A stretch of 5,657 bases of DNA from CAYLZW01 sp964388085. Lineage in GTDB: Bacteria; Myxococcota; UBA727; CAYLZW01. The translations under genes were made by a program, and so were the position numbers. Location of the stretch: positions 1 to 5,657 of the forward strand of contig CAYLZW010000363.1 of the NCBI GenBank assembly GCA_964388085.1. The letters are read 5' to 3'. This document shows, one piece after another, positions 1 through 5,589 of this stretch; position 1 is the stretch's first letter, and each line of letters begins with the position of its first letter. Under the pieces are notes generated by a model. That model saw only the letters and a list, made by a program, of their open reading frames with translations, had not been told where the DNA came from and did not search any database.

Positions 1-545
1 ACGCTGCCGACGACGCCGAAGCCGAAGCCGTTGTCGGCGTCGTAGTTGAGCGCCGGCACGCCGCCGAAGCCGAGCCCCTCCCGCTCGTGCACCGCCGGCG
101 CGGCAGGCGCCGCGGCCAGGCGCCCCTCGTCGACGTCATCGGGGACGCGTGGATCGGCGGCGGCGGCTCGTCTCTCGACGCTCGCCTCGGTCGCGTCGAG
201 CGCCGCGGCAGCGGTCCCGAGGGTGGGCTCGGGTGCGGGCGCCGGCACGGCGTCGGTCCCGGCGGGCGCGGGCTCGGCGGGCCGCGCGCTCTCCTCGGGC
301 TCGGCCCTCGCGCGCTCGTCGGGCGCGGGAGGCGTGCCCGAAGCCCGCTCGGGCGGCCCCTCGCAGCCCTCGCCCGGCGGCTCGCCTTCGCACGGGTCGG
401 CGGCCGGCAGGCGCTCATCGGGGACCGGAGGGGGCGTCTCCGCGTCGGCCGGCGTGCCCTGCTCGCGCTCGGGCGAGGCCGCGGAGGCGATCGCGCCGCT
501 CAGCAGCAGCGCCGCCGTGAGCCAGACACCGTGGAGCGCTCGCAT
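1..545 (-). CDS. Exported protein with disordered linker and start of a putative Omp85/BamA-like outer-membrane barrel (C-terminus off the left edge)
   Basis: The frame is open from an ATG at 545 to the left edge: 181 codons plus two bases. Residues 1-23 form a signal peptide, with one Arg, a hydrophobic core (VWLTAALLLSGAIA) and an A-S-A type signal peptidase I site near residues 20-23. Residues 24 to about 153 are low-complexity Ala/Pro/Glu/Arg sequence, probably disordered, with two cysteines (52 and 61) flanking a Gly/Glu/Pro stretch. From about residue 157 the composition changes to Gly/aromatic-rich sequence (GLGFGGVPALNYDADNGFGF). This resembles the start of the beta-barrel in BamA/TamA/Omp85-type surface antigens, where a 'P-x-x-x-Y-x-x-x-x-G-x-G-x-G' pattern is common. 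No POTRA domain is visible before it. The start is supported by a GGGAGG site 5 nt upstream. The gene is divergent from the HAMP gene. The signal peptide is clear; the barrel assignment rests on about 25 residues and is tentative. Confidence 0.75.
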   Translation of the reverse strand, partial: MRALHGVWLTAALLLSGAIASAASPEREQGTPADAETPPPVPDERLPAADPCEGEPPGEGCEGPPERASGTPPAPDERARAEPEESARPAEPAPAGTDAVPAPAPEPTLGTAAAALDATEASVERRAAAADPRVPDDVDEGRLAAAPAAPAVHEREGLGFGGVPALNYDADNGFGFGVVGS

Positions 546-549
546 CCCG

Positions 550-556
550 ACCTCCC
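550..556 (-). promoter_or_regulatory. Ribosome binding site of the leftward exported-protein gene
   Basis: On the minus strand GGGAGGT lies just before the ATG at 545; its GGAGG core is 5 nt from the start codon. This is a strong Shine-Dalgarno match and fixes the start of the partial gene. Confidence 0.7.
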
Positions 557-564
557 GCGAGGGC

Positions 565-594
565 ACGATACGCCGCGCGCCAAGGTGCGGTCAC
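565..594 (-). promoter_or_regulatory. Candidate sigma70-type promoter for the leftward exported-protein gene
   Basis: On the minus strand, GTGACC (594-589) and TATCGT (570-565) are separated by 18 nt. Each matches four of six consensus bases of the -35 and -10 elements. Transcription would start near 558 and leave a leader of about 13 nt that still includes the ribosome binding site. TATCGT is unusually A/T-rich for this region. This is inferred from pattern only. Confidence 0.25.
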
Positions 595-636
595 GCGGCG
601 GCGATTGGCGGGCGAGAGGCGGTGCGAGGCGCGGCC

Positions 637-666
637 TTGCCGCGGCGACGACGCCGCAAGTAACCT
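637..666 (+). promoter_or_regulatory. Weak candidate promoter of the HAMP/pseudokinase operon
   Basis: TTGCCG (637-642) and TAACCT (661-666) are separated by 18 nt and match the -35 consensus at four and the -10 consensus at three of six positions. The predicted start, near 673, would fall inside the inverted repeat at 662-678. The match is poor. It is listed only because no better candidate was found upstream of this operon. Confidence 0.15.
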
Positions 667-678
667 CCGCCGGAGGTT
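662..678. repeat. Perfect 17-nt inverted repeat (8-bp arms, 1-nt centre) upstream of the operon
   Basis: The sequence AACCTCCG-C-CGGAGGTT is a perfect dyad. It ends 39 nt before the ATG of the HAMP gene and overlaps the weak -10 candidate. A one-base centre suits a dimeric DNA-binding protein better than an RNA hairpin, although RNA could form a 6-bp stem with a 5-nt loop. The right arm contains GGAGG, a Shine-Dalgarno look-alike, but no start codon follows at a usable distance. It could be an operator. No matching protein is encoded in the window. Confidence 0.4.
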
Positions 679-705
679 GACCGCTGCGGTCTTCGGCGGC
701 CGAGC

Positions 706-712
706 GGGAGAG
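706..712 (+). promoter_or_regulatory. Ribosome binding site of the HAMP protein gene
   Basis: GGGAGAG lies 5 nt before the ATG at 718. It is a good purine-rich match and supports that start. Confidence 0.55.
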
Positions 713-717
713 TTTCC

Positions 718-1278
718 ATGGCGACGAACAAGCGCAGGCTCATCCCCATCGTCGATCGGCGGTTTCAGTTCAAGTACACGGGGCTCATCTGCCTCGTGGC
801 CGCCATCGTCTCGACGGCCCTCGGGTACTTCCTCCTCGACGCGTACATGCAGCTGAACTCGATGATCGAGGTCAGCGAGGCCATCGGCGATCGGCTCAAC
901 AGCGACGACGCGCAGCGGGTGTTCGTGCTGGTGATCGGCTTCCTGGTCGGCGAGGTCGTGCTGCTCGGGGTCGCGGGGCTGCTCATCACGCACCGCGTGG
1001 TGGGCCCCGTCTTCGTGTTGCACCGCCACCTCGCGACGCTGGCGGAGGGCAAGTACCCGACGCTGCGTCCGCTGCGCGAGAGCGACGAGTTCAAGGCCAC
1101 CTTCGACGCCTTCTCCGAGACGCTGCAGATGTTCCGCGATCGCGACGAGCGCGAGGCGCGCGAGCTGAACGAGGTCCTCGAGGCCGCGCGCGGCAAGGGC
1201 GTCGACGCGGCGCAGCTCGAGACGCTGCAGCGGCTCGTCGACGAGCGCGAGGCGCGCACGCGGCCCGAAGCAAGCTGA
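718..1278 (+). CDS. Two-helix membrane protein with HAMP domain and no output domain
   Basis: This 186-residue protein has a short basic N-terminus ending in RRFQFKY, a first transmembrane helix at about 20-42, a periplasmic loop of only about 25 residues, a second helix at about 67-91, a HAMP domain at about 91-143 and a charged coiled-coil-like tail to about 180. HAMP features seen are the helix-1 proline (P97 in HRVVGPVFVLHRHL) and the acidic 'ESDEF' connector end at 121-125, followed by amphipathic helix 2. HAMP domains normally pass signals from membrane helices to a kinase, cyclase or methyl-accepting domain, but none follows here. The loop is too short for a usual periplasmic sensor domain. 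The next gene starts 5 nt after the stop, so the pseudokinase-PEGA protein is the obvious candidate partner; this is an inference. Stand-alone HAMP proteins with this type of N-terminus are known in deltaproteobacterial lineages, mostly without assigned function. Confidence 0.88.
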   Translation: MATNKRRLIPIVDRRFQFKYTGLICLVAAIVSTALGYFLLDAYMQLNSMIEVSEAIGDRLNSDDAQRVFVLVIGFLVGEVVLLGVAGLLITHRVVGPVFVLHRHLATLAEGKYPTLRPLRESDEFKATFDAFSETLQMFRDRDEREARELNEVLEAARGKGVDAAQLETLQRLVDEREARTRPEAS

Positions 1279-1283
1279 CGGCT

Positions 1284-3572
1284 GTGCCTCCGGCGCGGCT
1301 TGGCCCGTTCCTTCTCTGCGCGAGGCTCGACGGCCACGACGTCGAGGCCTATCGGGCCAGGCGTGTGATCGCGACGGGTCATCTCTCGGCGCCGCTGCTG
1401 CTCGAGGTGTTCCAGGACGCCCCCGCCGAGACGGCCGACGCCCTCGTCGCGGCGGCGGCGTGGGGCGCGCGGGTGACGCATCCGGGCGTCGCGCGCGTGC
1501 TCGAGGTGGGCCGGCAGGAGGGCGCGCTGTACGCCGTGTCCGAGCTCGTCGAGGGCAAGGACCTCGACGCCGTGCTGACCTGGTCGCGCGAGCATGGAGC
1601 CGGTCCTTCGGTGTTGGCGTCGCTCGCCATCGGCGCCCAGCTCGCGCGCATCGGCCGGCAGGTGCACGAGGACTCCGGCGGCGTCGAGCGGCTCGGGTCC
1701 TTTTGGCCGAGGGACGTCCGGCTCGGCTTTGACGGGCGCGTGCGCATCAGGGCCCGCGGTCGCTTCGAGCGACCCGTCGAGCGGCCGGCATCGGCGGCCG
1801 AGCGCGATCCTTTTCTGGCGCCGGAGATCGCGCGCGGCGCGGCGCCGGGGCCGAGCGCCGACGCCTGGACCGTGGCCCGCGTGCTACGGGCCGCGCTCGC
1901 GACCGATCCGGAGGGCCGCAAGACCCCGAAGGTCAGCACGCTCTACAAGGACTCGCTCGGGCCGATCCTTTCGGGCGCGCTCGCCCGCGAGCCGCACGCG
2001 CGCATGTCGCTGCCGGCGCTCGAGCGCCGCTTGCTCGACGTGCTGCTCGACACCGCGGACAGCCCCACGCGCCTCGTCGTCGAGCTGCTCGAGGAGCAGG
2101 CGGGCGGCGCCCTGCCGAGCGACGACGAGCCCCTCCGCTACGAGGACCTCGAGCGCGTGGCCGTCGATCCCGGCCCCGCGGGCGAGGTGCTGTTTCCGGC
2201 GACCGGCGGGCACGAGCCGGCGGGGAGGCCCGCGCACGTCGCCACGCAGGTCGGTCCGCCACCGGACGTGGCGCTCGGCGGGGGACAGGACAGCTCCCTG
2301 TTCGGCCGGGTGCTGCAGGAGGCGGAGGCCGCCATCGCGCAGGTCAGCGACGACGGCGACGCGCTGACGGCGTCCGGCGCACGCGGCCCGCGGGTGAGCC
2401 TCGCGCACGAGGATGAGCTGTCCCTCGACGAGGTGCCGACGGCGGCGTCCCTCGACGTGCCGCTCGCGCTCGACGTCGATCTCGATAGGGACGCGGGCAG
2501 CGACATGGACCTCGACGCCATCGCGCGCTCGAGCCTCGAGGGCGCGGACCTCCCTGGCGAGGAGCCCCCGGCGCAGGCGTCCGGCGCCGTGTCGTCGCTG
2601 GCCGTCGCGGGCACCGCCATCGTCGAGCGCCCGGCGCCGCTGCCGCCCTCGCAGCACGAGGACGGCGACGTGTTCCGCTCCGCGGCCCCGCGCTCTTCCG
2701 AGGGCACGCGGCCGGGGCAGCGCCGCCCCGCGCCGTCGAGCCCCCGCCGCATCCGCGGCGACGAGGCGGACGACCCGAACGACGGCGGCGACGTGTTCAC
2801 GGCGACCGTGCGCCCCGCGGACCTGTTCCCCGAGCTCGCCTCGTCGTCCTCGACCAGGCTCATCCGCTCGCGATCGCGGAGCCTCAGCGCCGAGCCGGCG
2901 GACCCGCCGGCGGGCGGGGGCACGCTCGACCCCGACAAGACCGCCTTCCTCGACGACCCCGCGGCGGCGTTCAGGAGCGGCCTCGAGAGGCTCGCCGCGC
3001 GCGACGGCGCCGAGCACGCCGCGCGCGCCCGGGCGGCGCCGGTGTCGATCGCCGTCGACGACGATGACCAACCCACCGAGCGGCTCTCGGAGGATCTCAT
3101 CCGCGAGGCGCTGAAGCTCTCCCCTCGAGACCTCGCGCGACGGCAGACCCCCGAGCCCCCTCGCGGCGCCGACGAGGGCTCCGCCTCCTGGGGGCAGCCG
3201 CTCGCCGGCGAGGGCCTGCCGAGCAGCCCGCAAGAGACCGCGCTCCTGCCCGTCCACGACGTGCGCGAGATCCTGGAGGCGCGAGGAGCGGCCGCCGGCG
3301 AGCCCGCGGACGAGGAACACCCGCCGACGCTCGATGAGGTGCTGCCCGAGGACCTCGAGCTCGGCCTCCTCGTCATCGACGTCCCGGAAGGCGCGGTCGT
3401 GTTCGTCAACGGCGATCAGCGCGGCCGCGGCCGCACGGTGCTCGACAGCGTGGATCTCTTCGAGCAATTCGTCGTGCGCGTGCACCACCGCGGACATCTG
3501 CCGTGGACCGGCACCGTGACGCTCAAGGGCATGCGGGCGGCGCGCATCGAGCCGGAGCTTCGCCGCCGCTGA
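1284..3572 (+). CDS. Pseudokinase with long acidic linker and C-terminal PEGA domain
   Basis: This 762-residue protein starts at GTG, 5 nt after the HAMP gene's stop and without a clear ribosome binding site, so translational coupling is likely. Residues about 6-250 follow the bacterial Ser/Thr kinase pattern: HPGVARVLEVG (66-76), ELVEGKDL (87-94), an HRD equivalent PRD (142-144), an intact APE (179-181) and a SADAW helix (191-195). Key residues are missing. The glycine loop is mostly lost, the VAIK lysine aligns with E41, the alpha-C glutamate with alanine, the catalytic-loop asparagine with F149, and DFG reads ARG (157-159). It is therefore predicted to be catalytically dead. Residues about 275-690 are acidic, Ala/Pro-rich and probably disordered, with a repeated D-G-x-DVF motif (about 460 and 500) and several TxxL motifs. 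Residues about 692-762 are a PEGA domain, with the literal PEGA at 701-704 and V-x-V-N-G after it. There is no signal peptide or transmembrane helix, so it is probably cytoplasmic. It would often be annotated simply as a protein kinase; the residue losses argue against activity. Confidence 0.85.
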   Translation: MPPARLGPFLLCARLDGHDVEAYRARRVIATGHLSAPLLLEVFQDAPAETADALVAAAAWGARVTHPGVARVLEVGRQEGALYAVSELVEGKDLDAVLTWSREHGAGPSVLASLAIGAQLARIGRQVHEDSGGVERLGSFWPRDVRLGFDGRVRIRARGRFERPVERPASAAERDPFLAPEIARGAAPGPSADAWTVARVLRAALATDPEGRKTPKVSTLYKDSLGPILSGALAREPHARMSLPALERRLLDVLLDTADSPTRLVVELLEEQAGGALPSDDEPLRYEDLERVAVDPGPAGEVLFPATGGHEPAGRPAHVATQVGPPPDVALGGGQDSSLFGRVLQEAEAAIAQVSDDGDALTASGARGPRVSLAHEDELSLDEVPTAASLDVPLALDVDLDRDAGSDMDLDAIARSSLEGADLPGEEPPAQASGAVSSLAVAGTAIVERPAPLPPSQHEDGDVFRSAAPRSSEGTRPGQRRPAPSSPRRIRGDEADDPNDGGDVFTATVRPADLFPELASSSSTRLIRSRSRSLSAEPADPPAGGGTLDPDKTAFLDDPAAAFRSGLERLAARDGAEHAARARAAPVSIAVDDDDQPTERLSEDLIREALKLSPRDLARRQTPEPPRGADEGSASWGQPLAGEGLPSSPQETALLPVHDVREILEARGAAAGEPADEEHPPTLDEVLPEDLELGLLVIDVPEGAVVFVNGDQRGRGRTVLDSVDLFEQFVVRVHHRGHLPWTGTVTLKGMRAARIEPELRRR

Positions 3573-3578
3573 CCCGCC

Positions 3579-4160
3579 CTAGTTCGTCACCTCGACGTTG
3601 ACCTTGGCCGTCTTGCCCGCCACCGTCGCCACCGCCGCGCACTTGCCGAGCGAGACCGGCCGGAAGGTGCCGTCCGGATCGATGTCGATGCACCAGTTGC
3701 TCGTCGAGAACGCCACGTTCGGCGGCGGGTCCATGACGGCGCCCTTGTCATCCTTCACGACGACCTTGAGCTTGTGCTGGCCGCCCTTGCGCAGGCTCCA
3801 CTTCGTTGGCGTGCCCGGCTCGATCTCGATGGAGCCGACGATGCGCACGTTCACCGCGGCGCGGGTCTCGAGGCCGGCCGACGACGCGGTGATGGTGGCG
3901 TCACCGCTCCCCGTGGCGGTGATGGTGCCGTCTTGGGCGACCTTGGCCACGGTCTCGTCGGAGGACGCGTAGCTGACGTCGAGCGGCTTCGTCCACGGGC
4001 GGTTCATGTCGTCGCGGGCGGCGACCTTCACCTGCTCGCGAGCCCCGGCGGAGCCGAGCTTGAAGGGGCCGGACGGATCCATGTGCAGCTTCGCCGGCTT
4101 CGGCGGCTCACAGCCGAGCAGCACGGTGAGCGAGAGCACGAGCAGGGCGGCCAGGCGCAT
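3579..4160 (-). CDS. Lipoprotein with two tandem bacterial Ig-like (BIG2) repeats
   Basis: This 193-residue protein has a lipoprotein signal peptide: MR, a hydrophobic core and the lipobox LLGC with Cys17 as lipidation site. Glu at +2 is not the inner-membrane retention Asp, so outer-membrane placement is likely. The first Ig-like repeat (about 25-107) carries the BIG2 signature VSYASSDETVAKVAQDGTIT followed by G-x-G-x-A-T-I-T. The second (about 110-192) is more diverged, keeps the 'FSTSN...DPDGTF...' pattern and contains C157 and C174, which could form a disulfide. BIG2 domains are adhesion or structural modules; no enzyme motif is seen. The ATG at 4160 is chosen because it gives an ideal lipoprotein signal and has a GGAGG site 4 nt upstream; the frame stays open further upstream only by base-composition effect. 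The gene converges on the pseudokinase gene with 6 nt between stops, and no terminator is visible. The specific partner is unknown. Confidence 0.88.
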   Translation of the reverse strand: MRLAALLVLSLTVLLGCEPPKPAKLHMDPSGPFKLGSAGAREQVKVAARDDMNRPWTKPLDVSYASSDETVAKVAQDGTITATGSGDATITASSAGLETRAAVNVRIVGSIEIEPGTPTKWSLRKGGQHKLKVVVKDDKGAVMDPPPNVAFSTSNWCIDIDPDGTFRPVSLGKCAAVATVAGKTAKVNVEVTN

Positions 4161-4164
4161 GGGA

Positions 4165-4169
4165 CCTCC
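4165..4169 (-). promoter_or_regulatory. Ribosome binding site of the BIG2 lipoprotein gene
   Basis: On the minus strand GGAGG is separated by 4 nt (TCCC) from the ATG at 4160. It decides the start against longer open-frame alternatives. Confidence 0.65.
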
Positions 4170-4180
4170 GGGGGCTTTGG

Positions 4181-4228
4181 GGCTCGAGCGCGTCCGAGCC
4201 GCCCGGCTGACGGCTCCCACAGCGAGCC
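4181..4228. repeat. Cluster of four alternating GGCTC / GAGCC half-sites upstream of the lipoprotein gene
   Basis: GGCTC occurs at 4181-4185 and 4212-4216, and its complement GAGCC at 4196-4200 and 4224-4228. This gives three overlapping dyads: GGCTCG-N8-CGAGCC (4181-4200), GAGCCG-N9-CGGCTC (4196-4216) and GGCTC-N7-GAGCC (4212-4228). It sits 21-68 nt upstream of the lipoprotein start, where operator sites or alternative leader hairpins would be expected. The high GC content makes short matches common, so significance is uncertain. Confidence 0.3.
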
Positions 4229-4397
4229 TCCGGGTACAACCGCCGTCCGGCCGCTCGGCGCCGCCCGCGGGCGTGATTCCTCGACGTCGGGTTCCTAGAC
4301 CCTGCTGCCGCGCACCCGCTCGTGGCGACGTTGATCGCGCACCGGCGCTCTGGTACGCCGTCCCACCATGAGGCCCACCACCCCTATGAGACATCGC

Positions 4398-5549
4398 ATG
4401 CAGAAGCGCACCTTTGCCAAGGCCACCCTCGTCGGGCTCGCGCTCGCGCTCGTTTCGGTGAGCACGCTCGTCGCCACCAGCGCGCACGCCCAGTGGAGCA
4501 AAGGCGCCAGCCTCTTCACGCAGGACGGCGTCGAGATCTCCGTCGATGCGCGCGTGTTCACCGTGTTCGCGCTGCTGAACGGCGTGGGCTACGACGTCGA
4601 GGCCATCCACGGCCCGCCGCCGCTGCGCCTGCCGGAGTTCTCCGACGCCCGCAAGAGCGCCCGAAACCGTATGGGGCGGCCCGGCACCGCCGTGCGCTCG
4701 TTCGCCGACGTCGTGAAGGCGAACCCGGGCGAGCCCTCCGCCTACGTCGCCGCCGCCCTGCACATGGGGCCGGCGCCGCGCTTCGAGGTGCCGAAGGGCG
4801 CGCCGAAGCTCACCCAGCAGATGGCCAAGCTCGCGGGCGACTGGTTCAACGAGGAGGGCGGCGTCGCCATCTACCGTCAGGTCGCGGGCGAGCTCACCGA
4901 CGAGCAGAAGCGCCTGCTCGATCCCATCGACGCCGTCGGGCAGAAGCTCAAGAAGGCTGTCCGCCTCGGCTCGGACGAGGACGCGCTCCTGCTCGAGGAG
5001 GACGCCGGCCCGAGCGGCCGAGTCGTGGTGGTGCTGAACCAGCTCGACGCGCACGGCGGCCTGCAGCGCATCACGCTCGGCGACGTCACCTACGTCGTCG
5101 CCGGCCCGCGCGCCGACAAGAAGGAGAACCAGGCCGCGGTCAACGCCGCCGCGCTCGCCTTCGCGCGCACGCTCGTCAGCCGTGACGTCGAGAAGCACGC
5201 CAAGGCCGGCACGATCGCGGACCGCTTCGGCAAGCTCGACGCCGCCTCCAAGAAGGCGCTCGTGGACGCCAAGGGCTTCACCACGGAGCTCGTCGCCTGC
5301 AGCCTGCTGCGCACGGTCGCGAGCGGATCGACGTGCACGAGCTCTCCGCTCGAGAACAACCCGGCGGTGGCCGACCTGTGGCCCGAGCTCGACAAGCGCA
5401 TCAAGGCCTACGTCGCCGACGAGAGCTTGCTTCTGACGAGCGCCATGCCGACGCTGCTCGCGCCCGTGGCGGCGGTGACGGCAGGGGCGGAGGCCGCGGC
5501 GCCCGCCGCCGAGGTGAAGAAGGCGGCGACGCCGGCGAAGGCGCCCTGA
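4398..5549 (+). CDS. Secreted protein of unknown function, possibly a DUF4932-like protein without a metal site
   Basis: Starting at the ATG at 4398 this is a 383-residue protein. Residues 1-31 are a Sec signal peptide (MQKR, hydrophobic core, AHA before Q32), so it is periplasmic or secreted. ATGs at 4368 and 4386 are in frame. The extra codons include AGG, AGA, CCT and CAT, unlike the G/C-ending codons that follow, and would give an overlong signal n-region, so 4398 is preferred. The only purine-rich stretch before it is a weak GAGA, 6 nt upstream. The mature part has a segment 'VEISVDARVFTVFALLNGVGYD' in type (about 45-66), a central helical region and a hydrophobic strand 'VTYVVAGP' (230-237). 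Then comes a helix (about 247-260), two cysteines (C301, C313) that may pair, and an Ala/Pro/Lys tail after about 355. The order loosely recalls DUF4932 proteins, but no HExxH motif is present. That link is a guess; function is not assigned. guaB follows after 40 nt. Confidence 0.82.
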   Translation: MQKRTFAKATLVGLALALVSVSTLVATSAHAQWSKGASLFTQDGVEISVDARVFTVFALLNGVGYDVEAIHGPPPLRLPEFSDARKSARNRMGRPGTAVRSFADVVKANPGEPSAYVAAALHMGPAPRFEVPKGAPKLTQQMAKLAGDWFNEEGGVAIYRQVAGELTDEQKRLLDPIDAVGQKLKKAVRLGSDEDALLLEEDAGPSGRVVVVLNQLDAHGGLQRITLGDVTYVVAGPRADKKENQAAVNAAALAFARTLVSRDVEKHAKAGTIADRFGKLDAASKKALVDAKGFTTELVACSLLRTVASGSTCTSSPLENNPAVADLWPELDKRIKAYVADESLLLTSAMPTLLAPVAAVTAGAEAAAPAAEVKKAATPAKAP

Positions 5550-5577
5550 GCCGTGCTTTCCCGCTGACCATCACGCT

Positions 5578-5586
5578 AGGAGAGGG
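5578..5586 (+). promoter_or_regulatory. Ribosome binding site of guaB
   Basis: AGGAGAGGG precedes the ATG at 5590; the AGGAG core is 7 nt from it. It fixes the guaB start. The 40-nt gap after the preceding stop codon shows no obvious terminator, so guaB may be read partly from the upstream gene's transcript. Confidence 0.65.
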
Positions 5587-5589
5587 TCC

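Noticed and set aside
630..644. Small hairpin CGCGG-CCTTG-CCGCG as a terminator
   Set aside because: The stem is only 5 bp with no T-tract, and it lies between divergent genes where no transcript needs to end.
46..680. Open frames of about 200 codons on the plus strand over the leftward gene and intergenic region
   Set aside because: They consist of Arg/Ala/Ser/Gly-rich low-complexity translation, run antisense to a gene with a clear signal peptide and ribosome binding site, and cross the intergenic region. They are GC-bias shadows.
765..1667. 300-codon minus-strand open frame opposite the HAMP gene and the start of the pseudokinase gene
   Set aside because: It spans two plus-strand genes with recognisable domains, is rich in Arg/Ser, and has no identifiable feature of its own.
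1884..3497. 537-codon minus-strand open frame opposite the pseudokinase-PEGA gene
   Set aside because: The translation is repetitive Arg/Gly/Val/Ala with no domain. The plus strand encodes recognisable kinase and PEGA motifs over the same bases. Long antisense frames are expected at this GC content.
4262..4273. 12-bp palindrome CGCCCGCGGGCG
   Set aside because: It is made only of G and C in a very GC-rich region, so it is easily explained by chance.
4331..4359. TTGATC / TACGCC as a promoter for the secreted-protein gene
   Set aside because: Spacing is 17 nt, but the -10 match is only two of six bases, below what can be supported.
4352..4367. Possible sigma54 promoter (TGGTAC followed by a -12 element)
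   Set aside because: The -24 half is acceptable, but the -12 half reads CCCA and lacks the required GC of TTGC.
4161..5198. Upstream extension of the lipoprotein frame to a start at 5198
   Set aside because: The extension runs antisense to the secreted-protein gene and would bury the lipoprotein signal peptide in the middle of a protein. The ATG at 4160 has a GGAGG site.
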